Assembly: GCA_019096155.1 (NCBI GenBank)
Contig: JAHCVI010000005.1
Span: 568,468 to 632,467, forward strand
DNA: 64,000 nt
From: Staphylotrichum longicolle
Taxonomy: Eukaryota; Ascomycota; Sordariomycetes; Sordariales; Chaetomiaceae
Direction: 5' to 3'
This document shows, in pieces, positions 11,344-23,794 of the stretch. The notes beneath the pieces are model-generated. The model did not search any database. It saw only the letters and a list, made by a program, of their open reading frames with translations, and was not told where the DNA came from. A program made the translations under genes and the position numbers. How positions within the stretch are numbered: the first letter of the stretch is position 1; every line of letters begins with the position of its first letter.

Positions 11344-13415
11344 GATTGCGTACTGTCCTGTTTTATTTTTTATTTTAATCCATATTTTTGTGGTTTTTTT
11401 TGTATTTTTTTTTTCTTTGTGGTGTTGTGTTTGTTCAGTTGATTCTGTCTTTTGGAACTGTCTGGTTTTGGATCCAGACAGCCGCATGGCCGAGCTGTCG
11501 AAGGCGCCAGCTTATGGTCCCGATAAGATAAGATAAGATGGCCGAGTGGTCGAAAGCCGTCGGTTTTGGGTATGCGATAAGATAAGAATATGGGGCACCC
11601 CACAAAGTCTTCGACAGGAAATGCCCCACCTTGTTGTGCACCTGGTCGCCGCGAAGTTGTGAACCCCTGGTTTGGTTTTGCACTCCCAGGACGGGCAACA
11701 TCTTGCATAGCGTGTGTTGAGATACGAGTTCACGGTCTCAAATGCTTGTGTTACCCACGCACGAGGATGTAAGGTGTCCGATTCTGTCTTGTCTTTTGAG
11801 ACCATGTGGTTGAAGTTCAAATCTGAAACACAATGCCAAGTTCAACCATGGCGGGAGCTAACGTCGACCACCAGGTGGGCTTGGCGCTGCTTGATCCCAG
11901 GTCTTGCCCTAAAACTGCATGCAAGCTGAGCAAACCTTTTCAATGTGTGACCCAGAACCTTTGTGGGACATTGCGTTGCAGGCAGCTGTGGACTCGCGCA
12001 CGAAAGAGTTCCAGACAGGCACAGACAGGCTACAGGCGACCCGCCCTTGAATGTTGGCACCGCAGATCTGGTGCTCTGTGGGCAGAGGTCCCTTGAAGAT
12101 CTGCACTTCACTGCCGAGCTGTGGGCCAACTGGATGCTGCTGTGCAGGTCGCCCCTCTCATCCGAAACAGCTTGCGAATTTAAGGGCCCAAAAAATCCCC
12201 GCCGATGACTTCATAGCAAGCGCGATGGACCTCGAGCGCTAAATCTTACACTACGCTCATCAAGACATGTCGCAAAAGTCAAGGTCATGGGTCTGATGGA
12301 CCCAAAGGGTGGATATGTCGCCACAGGGGCGCTGAGAGTCTCAGAGCTTTCCCTCCATGAGACCGAGAACCGGAGTCCTGTGCCATCGCTTGTGGTTCCC
12401 GTTCCCAGCCAACCACTCGTCCTCAATAGGAGGTCGCCGTTGGAAACCTGCCGATCTTAAACTTGGCCATGGCATGGAAGCCCTCCCGTCTTGAACGGGT
12501 GGCCACAGCAGTGGCAGAGCCTTGGCAAGCTGTTTGTCTGCGACAACAGCGATGCTGATCATCACAAAAGATCACCCAACACGTTTTCAAGAGTCAAGAG
12601 CATTCTCTTCTGGCGGCCATTTCACTTTGCTTCAGCACCGCGAGTCCATGTGTGACATCCCAAGCAGCACGGGCCTGTGATCACTCGGTTCCGTTGCTGA
12701 CCGACGTGCTGCTCTCCAAGTTTCACCCCTCAGATTTCCGGGCTGTATTCTCACTGTGCTTGCGTATGCTCCTTGGTGACCACAATGGACAGTGTTCACG
12801 GCCACTGGTATGTATTTCAGGCTACGGAAACAGCGCCCACCTCCGGGGACATCAAAAACACTGTGCGACGCGTAATGTCGACCCGCATCGCACATCGCGG
12901 TTTCCGTCTCTCAGCAGTCATCCATGTTTTCCCCTGTCGATCGGCTACGCACCCAACGCCCATCCTTGTTGTACCCCAATGCCCCTTGCCGTTCCTGAAT
13001 AAGTTGCCAACATGGTCGCACACCTTTCTGTTGGACGCTGTATCACCGCCGTCCTTTCCTCCGTTTGTCTCATCCCCATCCTCTCTTTCACTTCACACTC
13101 GCTTGTCATCTTTTTCCCAAAGTTTTCTTTAGTCTTGACGTTGCTTGAACCTTGACGAGCTTTTGCTTTGAATTAGAAGGTACAACCGCGATAGTTTCAC
13201 TGCAGTGACGACTCCGACCCCTCGCCGGGGCTCACTAGCCGCTCTTTCCATCCAAGGACCAGTGTGCTGCCTTCTTCGAGCGCCTGAATCTCTTCTCCCT
13301 CTTGCAAACTGCAGCATTGGGGGCTTGACCTGGTGAACTTCCTCTTGAGAAATTCCATGACCACGGTGTCAAGTCTCGAAAACTGTACCCGACCACCTAC
13401 CGACCACATCTCACA
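11344..13415. other. Intergenic, tRNA-like duplicated fragment near its start
   Basis: No protein gene is convincing. The region opens with a T-rich tract after the preceding coding sequence (11360-11425), then holds the tRNA-like GATAAG-bearing fragment described separately. The rest, to the GT31 gene, has only short overlapping open frames. The last 250 bases are CT-rich, as expected for a fungal leader. Confidence 0.5.
11480..11592 (+). repeat. Duplicated tRNA 5'-half-like unit with GATAAG repeats
   Basis: Two adjacent units of about 50 bp each begin with a class II tRNA-like D-arm (ATGGCCGAGCTGTCGAAGGC and ATGGCCGAGTGGTCGAAAGC) that resembles an RNA polymerase III A box, and each ends in tandem GATAAG (11520-11537 and 11576-11587). 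The first unit continues GCGCCAG as tRNA-Leu does. I cannot find a matching T-arm or B box at the right distance, so neither unit is a complete tRNA. It may be a decayed tRNA-Leu, the head of a SINE, or chance. The GATAAG runs also fit GATA-factor sites. Confidence 0.35.
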
Positions 13416-15119
13416 ATGGGCGCCACAATACCAAGGCCGCACCGCTGCTTCAGCATGCGGAACCCTTTTGCGAGGGCTCTCGTCTTGACAATGGCCATGT
13501 TGACAATCGGCGGTTTCTTCCTCCGATCGGACCTCGACATGCAGTCGGCACTGCTGAAGACGGCTGCTACAGCCAGGGAGGCATTGACACTACAAAAACC
13601 GATGGGCCACCCAGAGTCTGCGGGTTGGGGAGGGGTGGAGGGCTCCTCAGCCGAGCAAAATAGGATTAGCACGGCCGAGGACGCCGACGTTCCGACAACT
13701 CTCTCCAACTCCTCACACCTCATGACTTGCGACTACGATATGGAGCGCCTAAGACATTGGCAAGAAACGTACCACCTGGAGGAATCCTTCGAGTACACAA
13801 AACGTTACGTCCAGGTCGCCCGGCAAGACATCCAGAGAAAGTCTGTCACCAAACTGGACCAGAACTTCCTCGTCGACGCTGTCAAGATTGTGGACGTCAA
13901 CAAGCAGTACCAAGCTGAGGTCTGCCCAGAGCCCCTCGTGGTTCCCGTGTCGAAATCCCCATTCCCCTCAACCGCCAACGCGTCGGACTTCATGTTTGGC
14001 GTGTCCACCACCTACAAACGCCTCACCGACCTGCGAACCAACCCGATCAACGAGTGGACCTACTGGCTCACGGACGGCAAGGGACACTCCAACGGCGGAA
14101 AGTTGGTGCTGTTGCTGCTTGACGCCTCGGACGCCGAGCTGGACGATACCTACAACAAGCTCACCAACGTCGGCATTGATGTGGATGTGTACCGTTCAGA
14201 TCCGAGCCTGATCATGGCCGTGCGCTATCTCGCGCTTACGCCCAGGCTCTATGATCACCCGGACCGCCCCAACAAGAAGTGGCTCGTCATCTGCGACGAC
14301 GATACCTTCTTCCCCTCGTTCCACGCCCTCGCGGACAAACTCGCCGAGTACGACCACGAACAGCCAATGTACATTGGCACCTTCTCCGAAGACGTCAACA
14401 ACATCCAGCGGCACGGTTCCCAAGCCTTTGGCGGCGCAGGGGTATTTCTCAGCGTGCCCCTGGCCAAGATCATCACCGAAAAGCTCGAAAGCTGCAAGAC
14501 AGACGAAAAGATTGCCGAAGCCAACACGGGCTGGGGCCCGCAGGGCGACATCCTCCTGCGCAAGTGCATCTACGAGAATTCCGAGGTCAAGCTGACCCTC
14601 CTCAACGACCTCTGGCAGCTCGACCTGTTTGGCGACCCGTCCGGGTTCTACGAGTCCGGCATCAAGCCGCTCTCCCTGCACCACTACCGCGGTGGCATCT
14701 GGCACGTCGCCTTCCCCTGGCACTACACCAAGGTCGCCCACGTCTGCGGCGAGGACTGCACGTTCCAGCGCTTCCAGACCGCCGACGATTTCATCATCTC
14801 GAACGGCTTCAGCGTCGCCTACTACCCGCGGGGCATCGACTTTGACCTGGGCCAGTTCGAGGCCACCTTCCATGCTGCGCCGCAGGATAGGGGGTGGAAC
14901 TTGGACTTCATGCTGGGACCGCAGCGGCAGTCGCTGCACAAGACGGGGCGCAAGATCTCGTGGGATCTGCAAGAGGCGCTTGTGAACGAGGACGGGAGCG
15001 TTAGTCAAGTGTATGTGAGCCGGCACGATGACTGGAGGTGGAAGAACCCCGACGGGACGCCGATGAACGTTCGGGACGGTATTGTTGAGCTGGTGTGGTT
15101 GCCAGAGGCCCATGACTAA
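13416..15119 (+). CDS. Fringe-like GT31-family glycosyltransferase, type II membrane protein
   Basis: An intronless gene of 567 codons. A basic N-terminus is followed by a single hydrophobic anchor at about residues 20-36 (ARALVLTMAMLTIGGFFL), then a Ser/Glu-rich stem, as in Golgi type II glycosyltransferases. The catalytic region shows the DXD motif inside WLVICDDDTFF and the downstream GGAGVFLS and GWGPQGDILLRKC segments typical of fungal proteins related to animal fringe/core-1 GalT enzymes. The sugar donor and acceptor cannot be told from sequence. A second possible start at 13455 (MRNPFARAL) would keep the anchor. The gene runs tail-to-tail with the SYLF gene, leaving about 310 bp between the stops. 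Confidence 0.85.
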   Translation: MGATIPRPHRCFSMRNPFARALVLTMAMLTIGGFFLRSDLDMQSALLKTAATAREALTLQKPMGHPESAGWGGVEGSSAEQNRISTAEDADVPTTLSNSSHLMTCDYDMERLRHWQETYHLEESFEYTKRYVQVARQDIQRKSVTKLDQNFLVDAVKIVDVNKQYQAEVCPEPLVVPVSKSPFPSTANASDFMFGVSTTYKRLTDLRTNPINEWTYWLTDGKGHSNGGKLVLLLLDASDAELDDTYNKLTNVGIDVDVYRSDPSLIMAVRYLALTPRLYDHPDRPNKKWLVICDDDTFFPSFHALADKLAEYDHEQPMYIGTFSEDVNNIQRHGSQAFGGAGVFLSVPLAKIITEKLESCKTDEKIAEANTGWGPQGDILLRKCIYENSEVKLTLLNDLWQLDLFGDPSGFYESGIKPLSLHHYRGGIWHVAFPWHYTKVAHVCGEDCTFQRFQTADDFIISNGFSVAYYPRGIDFDLGQFEATFHAAPQDRGWNLDFMLGPQRQSLHKTGRKISWDLQEALVNEDGSVSQVYVSRHDDWRWKNPDGTPMNVRDGIVELVWLPEAHD

Positions 15120-15429
15120 TTGGGCTGTTTTCTTTTGTTTCGAGTATTCGCTGCTGTGCTACCTAGGAACAGATCATTCCATGTCCTTTTCTACTGTCGT
15201 CATCGAGTTTTTCAAAGAGTGGGAGACCACAGGGAAGTGGTGAACAGGCATCTGGAGGCGCTTACATTGTATTTACTTGGTCGGGAACCATCTTAGCATT
15301 GCTGCTGGCAGGAAGCTGTGGGCTCACATCTTCGGGAACACCAACATGAATTCATAGAACTTAGGGAAGCTTGGTCGCCATCAATTCAACTATCCATAAC
15401 AAGCCCACTGGTAAATCAACATACTTCAT
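15120..15429. terminator. Convergent 3' spacer between GT31 and SYLF genes
   Basis: This short spacer separates two converging stop codons and must carry both polyadenylation regions. T-rich stretches follow the GT31 stop (TTTTCTTTTG near 15127). No other feature is seen. Confidence 0.4.
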
Positions 15430-17308
15430 CTAATGCAGCCCCGTCTTGCTATCCCCACCGGCAGGCCGATATCTCTCGTCCTCGACGTAAGCAGGCGGCA
15501 GGTCCTCACCCGCGTGGAGCTCCGAGTACCCCGGGGGAGGAGGCGGCGAGGCCTCAGCGCGGGCCGCCTCGGACGCCGCCTCGGCTGCCTTGGCCGACGA
15601 TGGCCCCGCCGTCGCGGACGGTGGCGGTACGGCGGACGGGCCCGTCGACGGTCCAGCGCCGGCAGCGGTGTCCCCAACACCGAGATTCCTCACCCCGGCG
15701 GTGACGCCGGCAACTCCCTGCGGCGGAGCAGGAGGCGGCACCCACGCGCTAGGAGGCGCTCCGCCGTTTCCAGGCGCAGCACCAAAGGTGGGAGTGGGAG
15801 CACCCACAACAACCGGTGCAGGACTGACGGGCGCGCCACCAGGCAGCGTCTCGGCGCCCTTCAACACCTCATACAGCCCCTTCGCGCCCACCGGCCACAT
15901 CCCCGCAGGGCCCTGCGCCGGCACCTCGCCCCTCAGAATCTTAGCCACCGGCACAGCCTGGCCATAGAAGCGCGAATTGCCCCCCTCCCGCTCGGCAATC
16001 ACCGTCCCGTCGATCTGCACACCGGCATACAGCCCGCGCGACTTGACATAGCTGTACACGGGCTTCTTGATGGCCTCGCGAAACGGGCTCGGCCGCCTGT
16101 CCTTCTTGGCCCGGTCCTTGGCGTCATCCTCCTCGGAGCCCATGCCCTGCTGGTCCTCGGGGACGTACCCGCCCGTCTGAAAGCGCGTGTTATCCGCCGA
16201 CAGCGGTGGCGGGGAGAGCGTCTCGCCCGCCCCACCGCCAGCAGCAACTTTCTTGCCCGCATCCCCTTCCCTCCCTCGCTGCTTATCCCCGCTGCCGGCG
16301 GGGACGCCCCAGTCCACCATCCCGCCCGCGCCGATTGGCCCCGCGGTCACGGCGAGATCGCTGCCCAGGCTCAGGCGCGTCTTGGTGAACATGTCGAGCG
16401 CCTCGCGCGTGTTGATGACGATGACGCAGTCGTAGATGTCGACGCCCGCCACGAAGCCCGCGCCAACCGACGTGATCTGGATGCCGCTCGGGGGCGACCA
16501 CCGGCCGTCGGGCAGGCGCGCGAGCAGAATGCCGCTGCCCGACGAACCCGTCGCTTGGAAGCCGAGGCGGACCGCGGTGAAGATGGCGAGGCCCTGGGCG
16601 CGCGCGATGACCTTGGGGGGGATGGTCAGGAGGGTGCGGGGTTTCTTGGGGGCTTTGCCGGTCGGGGACGGGGGAGGTTTCGTGGATGTTGAGGCGGCGG
16701 TGGTCGTGGTGCTTGGGGCGGGCGTGGCATCGGTGTAGATGCCGTCTTCTGACCGAGGGAAAGAGTGTTAGCATATATGGTGTGTGGAAATGAGGTTGCG
16801 CAGCCAGGGACTTACTACAGAAGCCGCGCAGGATCCGGGCGGCCTTCTCGCACTCCTTGTCGAGGGACTCGGGCAGGAAGCCCTCCGAGCCGAACTTGTT
16901 GGCCAGGGCGTTTACTGGGCCGGCGACCTTGCTGGTGAATGCGGAGCCGAACCCCGAGAGTCTGTGGGACTTTTTCTTTCCGCCCTCGCCATCGCTCTCG
17001 TGCTGATGATGGTGATGCAAGTTCCACTTTGGCGCATGGGCGTCGGTCGGCGAGGCATTGTAGATGTCGTCGTCGGTAGGGTTCAGCGGCGGAGCATACT
17101 GAGGATGGGCAGGGTTGTATGACGGGATATCGTAGTCAGGGATGGGGTTTTCGTTGCTGTGTTTTGGGGGTTGCTGGGTGGGCTGCGATGCCTGGGCCGG
17201 TGGGGGGCCGGGCGGAGGGGGAGGAAAGTACGGTTGCTGGCCCGCTTGACCCTGCTGGCCCTGCTGCGCAGCCGGATTGACCGGGGGCTGCTTCTCGTTT
17301 GAGCTCAT
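15430..17308 (-). CDS. SYLF (Ysc84/SH3YL1-type) domain protein
   Basis: The protein of about 603 aa contains a SYLF (DUF500) domain, known in Ysc84/SH3YL1 to bind phosphoinositides and actin at endocytic sites. Exons on the minus strand are 17308-16816 and 16748-15430. The intron has GTAAGT and GCTAAC, and splicing gives GFCKDGIYTDATPAP in frame. The N-terminal 110 residues are Pro/Gln-rich. The SYLF region begins near LDKECEKAARILRGFC and continues through IPPKVIARAQGLAIFTAVR, GSGILLARL and SVGAGFVAGVDIYDCVIVIN to FYGQAVPVAKILRG. The C-terminal 150 residues are Ala/Pro/Gly-rich and lack an SH3 domain, unlike yeast Ysc84. Partner binding could be through the proline-rich ends. Confidence 0.9.
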
Positions 17309-18942
17309 GATAAATCTAGCAGATTATGTTTGGCTTGGTGGTGTTGATGTTTGGTCGTGGTTGGATTGAGCTGATGGACTGATGGTGCGGGGACTCGTGT
17401 CGGATTCAGGTGCAGTGATGCAGCAGCGCAGCGGGGTGTTGCTGCCCGAATCCACGCTTTATAAAGCACAACCGATCCAAGTCTGGCCAAGGAAAAAACA
17501 CGTAATGATCGTGGCTTTTCACCTTAATCCACTTTCCTTTATTTTCAGTGAATTTCTTCTCGCAGCTTTTGAGATGATGCTGATGCTGTGCCAATCCCAG
17601 AGACGAGGAGGCAGCTGTTAAGTGTTACGTCATTGTGGCTGTGCTGTGGCACAAGCTCTCCCTGCCACGCGTTCATCTGATGACATCGGCGGCGTGTGGA
17701 CTCTCTTGGCGTCGATTGTTTCTGGCCCCTGGAAGATTGGGAGGGTATTATCTGGTCTCTGCACACATCCCAAATGGCCATGGACAGCGCAGAATGAACC
17801 CCTATTTTATTGCACAGAAGAAGTTCTGACGTCGTTACTACGTTCGTTCCTCTTTTGTTCCGTTTTACATCGAGTCCTTGGCATCACTCTAAACTCAACC
17901 GAGGACCAATCTCAAACCGTTCAATCTCGCGACAATCGACGACCCAGAATTTTGTTCCGTTTCGTGTTGCTCACCAGCCTCAGTTTCCTTCAATATAATG
18001 CACTTGTTACCGTCTCTGGCATAATTTAGACCTCATGTTTGGCTGTTATGGTTTTCCCTCTGTTGATAACAACCTGGAACTTACTGAACATGTTCCGCTG
18101 CAAGCACGCCATCAACCCGAGATACAATGACCCAATGGAGCGCCGGAGCGGAAAGGTATCAGAAAGCCCTGAAACTCAGAATTGCCATCCGTCCTCGATA
18201 CCGTGCTTCTAGCAGTAGAGTACCTATGTGCATACCTGCATCTCGGCTCGGTGGACCTCGGGACGCTGATACCGTCCATAGAAATGGAACAAATCGCCTG
18301 CTGGAAGCGGGAGCCTGCCTAGTTTCTGGAATTGACTCGCTGCTGTGCGATATAACTTAGAGGTCGTCGAGAATTAGCAGGCGTGACTGGATGAAGCCGT
18401 TGCGGGGCAACGACCAAAGCATTCGGCACCATCGGCGTTAGGTATATTGTGGCTGGGTAGTTAATTTATTGCCGTGGATTCAGCAGCGGTTCGGTCCGTC
18501 TTTCAGTGGTCTGGGAATCCCGATCGGATGGTTGGCAGATTCCGCGCGGATCGTCGATCGGAATGATCGACGACGTCTGAGTGGATGGGACATTTTCTCA
18601 ATCATGCAAAGAACATTTGACTAACTTTCTTTGTGATTGGCGTCTAAGCGGACTTGCTATCTTGGTCAAAGCTGTGGCACGAGACATGCTGTGGTCCTTG
18701 ATAAATAAAATAAATGAAGAAAAATTGGCTTCTGGTCTATTTGGGGTTGTGTGGGATTCTCTTTGGTAAGCCAGCGTCTCCTTTGTGAGGTTAGCTGCAA
18801 ACTTCTGAGTGTTTGCTGTCTCTGTAAACATACATCCACCAAGAGAAAGTGCCATAGCAGAAACTTGCCCCCCCTTAACCGTTGCTGTATCTCGAAAACA
18901 GTTAGAAGCACGATGCCAAAAAAATAATAATCAAAAAACAAA

Positions 18943-18974
<32 letters not shown>

Positions 18975-21900
18975 AAAAAGATCGGCGAGAAGATCCGGCT
19001 TTGCGACGTTCAAGTGCCTTGCTTCGATATAGACCCCTTTCCATACCGAGGAACCAACTCCGTCACACTTGGAATCTTTCCCGCCTCTGCTTGGACGTTC
19101 AGCACACAAACGACAGAATTGAACGCATCTTAGGGCTATCTCATAGAACTAGAGAGATTTGGACTCGTTCGTCTAGTAGGCAGAAAAACCGAAGGCAGTG
19201 GAAACCCCGGTTATCGGATGAATGCAGGCCCGAGATCATGGCATGAGTGGAAGTCGCGAGCATATCCGCCCGCGGTGCTCAAAGAAGCGGCAGCATAACA
19301 ACCTCGAAATCTGTCGATTTACCACTGGTGCCTTACAGCCTCGGTTTCCAGTATCTACAATCAACATGTGCTAGACATGCAGTTGTTAAAGGAGCTGCAG
19401 AATGTATCCCGTCTCGGCGTGTTCCAGCTGCCATCAGATGATGGACAAGTGCTGTGTGTGTGTGGAAAAGACATGGAGGTATGCCACGAAGCAAGGAACG
19501 ACGACACGATGCCCATCGGCAGCCACGTCTCATGCTCTCCGATCTGCGGCGAAAGCGCCCCGTCAATTTACCCCTCATCTCATGACAACTCGAAGCCAGC
19601 CGTTCTTGAGCGCCACGCAGCGCGTGCCGTCCGTCCCTTGGCAGGATTGCCAGCCTGACGCCAGTCAGCAGTTTATCTGACGCCCAACAGGTGGCTTGCG
19701 TTGCCCGCGCTTTCCGGGTCGAAGTGGGACGGAATTTTGATAGGGAGCCTTCACAGCTGTGTAACATATACCGACCGGGAATCCAAGAAGTTGAACATCC
19801 AACATTGGTTTCTTTCAGAAACCGACAGGACCTTGATGCTGACACTGCTGTTGATCATTCCCGCCTTCGGGTCGGGAATATTGGTAGGGCTCTGCAATCT
19901 GCAGGACAAGGAGGCACGAGGTCCGTACGAAGAGCCCGTAGGAGGCAGTTGCTCATTCCGCAGTTGCCCGATGCTCTGGGCCGGATGTCGGGTCTGCCTA
20001 GACTGGTAAATGTAGACGAGGAAGGCATAACTACCCAATGTGGCCAGATCACTTGATTCGTATCGCGAAGAAGGCACAACCTGGAAGCGATGGGCCTGCA
20101 TGGCCGGGGATGCCAGATCCCACAGCTGCGCGTACCCCTTCCCGCAGTTTGTGGTGGTCAAGGCACACCTGAACCGCCTCAGCCCGCCCTGCAGTGCAGA
20201 AGGATTCAGCTCCTGCTCATACCCGATTGGCGCGGGTCTCCAACCCAACTTTGACTGTGGGTTCCCGGGCTCTAACTTCTAACTTCTCTGCACCCACGGT
20301 ACCCGGACTCTTTGAAGATGAGTTTCTTTCAAGACGCTGCAGCATATCCGAACGGGCTCATACCTCATCCCACATAACTACTACGGAACTTGCCAGCGAC
20401 CAGTTGACATCCAGTCATGATCTACGCTATCCCAGGCTGCAAGGATCTTGAACGATCTCACGGTTCCATCCGGCATGGCGTTTGTCGACTGCATCTCTGC
20501 CGCTTCTCACCGCATCGGACAGGGCCCTTCCCGTGGCTTGGACACGCGATGCCAAGTTCCCCCACAACCCGTGGTTACACGCGTCATCATCCTTGGAATC
20601 CTGGGCAACCCAGAGACGGGAAAGTTGAAAAGCACTGGCCGCCGGAATCCCTTCAGCCGCTGGGTAAGTGCCTCCTCCCACTGGGGCGGCCTGCCGGATG
20701 GCCATGCAAGGATTGTGCATATTCAGTTCTGCAAGGGTAGGGGCATTAGGTGAGGGGTTGTCGAGCGATGGTCGTCGCCAGCCATCACCACCGCGGTCAT
20801 GATGGCGCCTGTAGGAGTTGCCGGCAGTAGCTCCTCGACCCAACAGTTGTCGGTTTGATATCATGTTCGAGCCTCGGGTACCGCGGCATCGAGCCAAATC
20901 CGCTCGTCAGTGCGTATTGATGGCGCCAAACAAGCGAGAAGCGATCAAAAGCACGGAGACTTTCGCGTAACGGGTGGAGAGCACCACCAGATGCTGGGTT
21001 GGCGCAGATGCCAACAAGTAAGAAACCGACAATTGTCAGAGCTGGTGGCCTGTGATTGGGTAAGTCAACGCCTGAGGGCGGCATGTGGCCAATAGACTGA
21101 CTTTATAATTAGCACCTTGACACGGCTCGGGTCCGACTTCCCATGGCACGCTGCCTGCGGTTCGCTCCCCTCAGCAACCAGGTCTCTCAGCTGAGTGGTC
21201 CGATTTGCTCAAGCCTCGATGTGGTCGACACCCTGGCCCGACGCCATGGAATTCGTAACCCAAACCCGCAAATCCTCAGCCTCTGGTCGAGCAGTTGAGT
21301 TCCACCTTTCCCAGGAGGTAACACCAACGAAACAAAGAAACAAACCCCACATGCCACACCAGACGTGGAAACAGGCCACGGCAACCGCAGCATCGCAGCG
21401 TTACAGCCGCCATGGCGCAGAAGCGAAGAACGCCGAGGGACCTACTCATTCCAAAGACAAAGCAGACACCGTCTCTGGTTTACGAAACTCGAGTCGCCAT
21501 GTCTGCGCGCCACGTCATGTTCTGTTGGAAGTCCTTTGGGTTGACATCCTGGCGTGACGCCACCGGGCAGTTCGGAGGACGTTGGCTGACGGGTCATCTC
21601 TCCGATGGCGTTTATGTTGAAGCTGACGAGCCAATAGTTCCGCCGCTTCTTCCTGCCTGCCGTCTGAAGGCACGAACCTCCGCTTCTCGGTAGTAAGACT
21701 CGGCGGCCGTCCCGGCGATTAGACCCATTACCAAGCTTTGCCGGGTCCGATCCCCACGCCAAGTTTGGCGTTCTCCGTGTAGCACCCGAACCCAAGCTCT
21801 CGGAAGGCTCGGGCAACGCCTCTTTTTGACTCATGAGACTAGAGAGAAGTCCGTGGGCGCCCCTGGTTCCAGCCTCTGTACACACTTGTCGTCAGCCCCT

Positions 21901-23644
21901 TGCGTCGGAAACAGAACGACTTTTCGATCAAACAGAGGAGGCCCAGTTCACAAAGGGAAACAACTTTAGCTACCCATCGTCCTCACCCTTTCTTCGTCGG
22001 CATGATCCATGTTGCGGGAACTTGCCTTGAAGAAAGACGCCTGGAACAACAAATACGAAGTCAACAAGGGTTTTTCTCTCCCGCCAAGGCCCTGCGACCG
22101 CCAATGAGCTCCCGTTCCAAAGACAAGGAGACGAGCGGCATTCCAATTTAGTTGTCATATCGGTAGGGCAGAATTCCGCTAACCGGGCGGTAGTTCGGAG
22201 AGAATGGTACCTCGAACGTGACATCCCTCGAGAAGCGAGGGCACCACATACCTCGAACTACGCATGCCGCACCTGCAGAGCATGCAACCCTCCACGGGAA
22301 GCTGCCTCCACTGGCGCTGCAAGCCGTAACATGCAATGGACCCTGGCGATCCTGGCGTTCATTGCTCCATCCTGTGGGGTTTCCTCTTGCCAAGCCATTC
22401 TCCTCATCAGGCCACTCTTTTGACTTCCTTCTGGGATACAATCTTGGCAGGGCCAGTAGCTTACTCAAACGTTACGGCTTCCGTATTCAGTTTCTCTCCT
22501 CTAAGACATCAATGATCTCCACGGTCCCAGCCTCTACCATCATGAAGCTTCTACAGATTCTCCTGCTTCGAGGGTCCTTATGTGGCGACCCTCTTCCATC
22601 CGCCTCCAGGATGGCACAGACATGGAAAGCACCACCTCAGTCAGCCTGGCAGGCCCGAGGGCTGTTGCTTTACAACTCGATCTTGCTGCGCAACAGCCCT
22701 CCTGCCCGGCCCCTGCCAAGAGGCCCGGCCTAGTCACAAGATGCTTGGGCGTCTGCTCGCGTGCAGCTGCCCACCCGCCATTACGCTGCACAGCAGGCAG
22801 AAGCTGCACACATTTTCACCTCTGTCCCGTCTTTGGCCCGTCTCGTGTGGGAAAGACCTGGTGGGGTTACAGGAACGTGATACTCACGGAGCTCATGGAA
22901 AGCCCATGGCGGCCAAAGCCAATACTTCTCTGCAGGACTGCTTGCCTTTCTGGATGATCTCCTACACTACGTTCCCAATTTTGGAACCGCCATGTACCTG
23001 GCGCTGGGGACTCCCCTTGTTCTCTTTGCATAGCAAGGCTTCATCCCCTTCTTCTCGACGATCATCACGCCGGCGTGCAGAAGCTCGCTGGACTATCGAT
23101 CTCGGTTACAGGCTTCGGCATCCTCACCTCCGAGGCGAGGCCCAAGCAGCAGCCACTGTCACAAAGCGGCTACGCCTACTACTGGTGACTAGCGAGGCTT
23201 GTTTCTGGGTTCCCATTGGGACTCGGGACACTAGCTTTGAGGTTCACGGATCCCACACGACGTAGCCTCCACTCCCCGGGTAGTCATGATGGTGGGAACG
23301 GGACGTCTGTACCTGAGGTCAGGTCCCCAGCGTCGCTTCCCTACACCATCACGTCTTGATCATCCCTGTAGCCGCTAAACCAGGCACTGCGAAGCCACGA
23401 GTAGCGAGGCTAATGATACTCAACTAACCGAGCCGTCCTCATCACCCGAGGAGTTGCAGACGAGGTTCCAAGCGCTGCCTCGGCGTCATATCCGTCCACC
23501 TCGGCCTTCTCTATGCTCCGAAGACTACAGATGCACGCCTCCACATCTCCTGCTGAGGTTTAGTCGTGATGGCGAAGGGAGGAGGGGGCCCAAAACACGA
23601 ACAAGCTCGGACAACCCCTGGGAGTGCAAGAGAGTGGCCTCATC
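17309..23644. other. Long gene-poor interval
   Basis: Roughly 6.3 kb without a convincing gene. Open frames here are short, overlap on both strands and show no domain or signal peptide with a plausible continuation. Features that can be named are an A-rich tract at 18921-18980 and a small perfect hairpin (CGTCGATC, 5-nt loop, GATCGACG) near 18552-18572. A stretch at 22541 begins with an ATG followed by KLLQILLL, but the downstream frame has no supported exons. The interval could hold decayed elements, a non-coding RNA gene or multi-exon genes I cannot resolve. Confidence 0.5.
18921..18980. repeat. A-rich low-complexity tract
   Basis: About 60 bases that are nearly all A with a few C and G interruptions, directly followed by GATCGGCGAGAAG. 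It could be the poly(A) tail of an old retroposed element (minus or plus strand not determinable) or simple sequence expansion. No target-site duplication was identified. Confidence 0.7.
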
Positions 23645-23650
23645 TATAAA
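23645..23650 (+). promoter_or_regulatory. TATA box of the laccase gene
   Basis: TATAAA in the context CATCTATAAAAGC lies 145 nt upstream of the laccase ATG at 23795. Position and context fit an inducible fungal promoter. Function is inferred. Confidence 0.5.
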
Positions 23651-23794
23651 AGCTTCGTCCATCCCGTCGAGTCTGATAGTTCTGACTTTCTTGTCCCCAT
23701 CAAGTCAGCTGGACAACAGTCATCCAGGTTATCTTCCTCATCTCATTGCTCACTGACGCCTTCCCTTGCTGGTGGCTCAGAAGCCGTCTTCAAC

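Noticed and set aside
11360..11425. T-rich tract as an intrinsic terminator
   Set aside because: Rho-independent terminators are bacterial. Here it is simply a T-rich fungal 3' region.
14196..15113. 305-codon minus-strand frame opposite the GT31 gene
   Set aside because: It is the complement of a conserved glycosyltransferase coding region and has no independent similarity.
19691..20248. Possible membrane-protein fragment (LTLLLIIPAFGSGILVGLC)
   Set aside because: One hydrophobic stretch with no continuation by splicing and a competing open frame on the minus strand. Too weak to call even a pseudogene.
22218..23265. Overlapping 171- and 227-codon frames, one containing a signal-peptide-like KLLQILLL
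   Set aside because: Neither has a consistent mature domain. Frames are Ser/Pro/Arg-rich, and no intron set joins them into a clear secreted protein.
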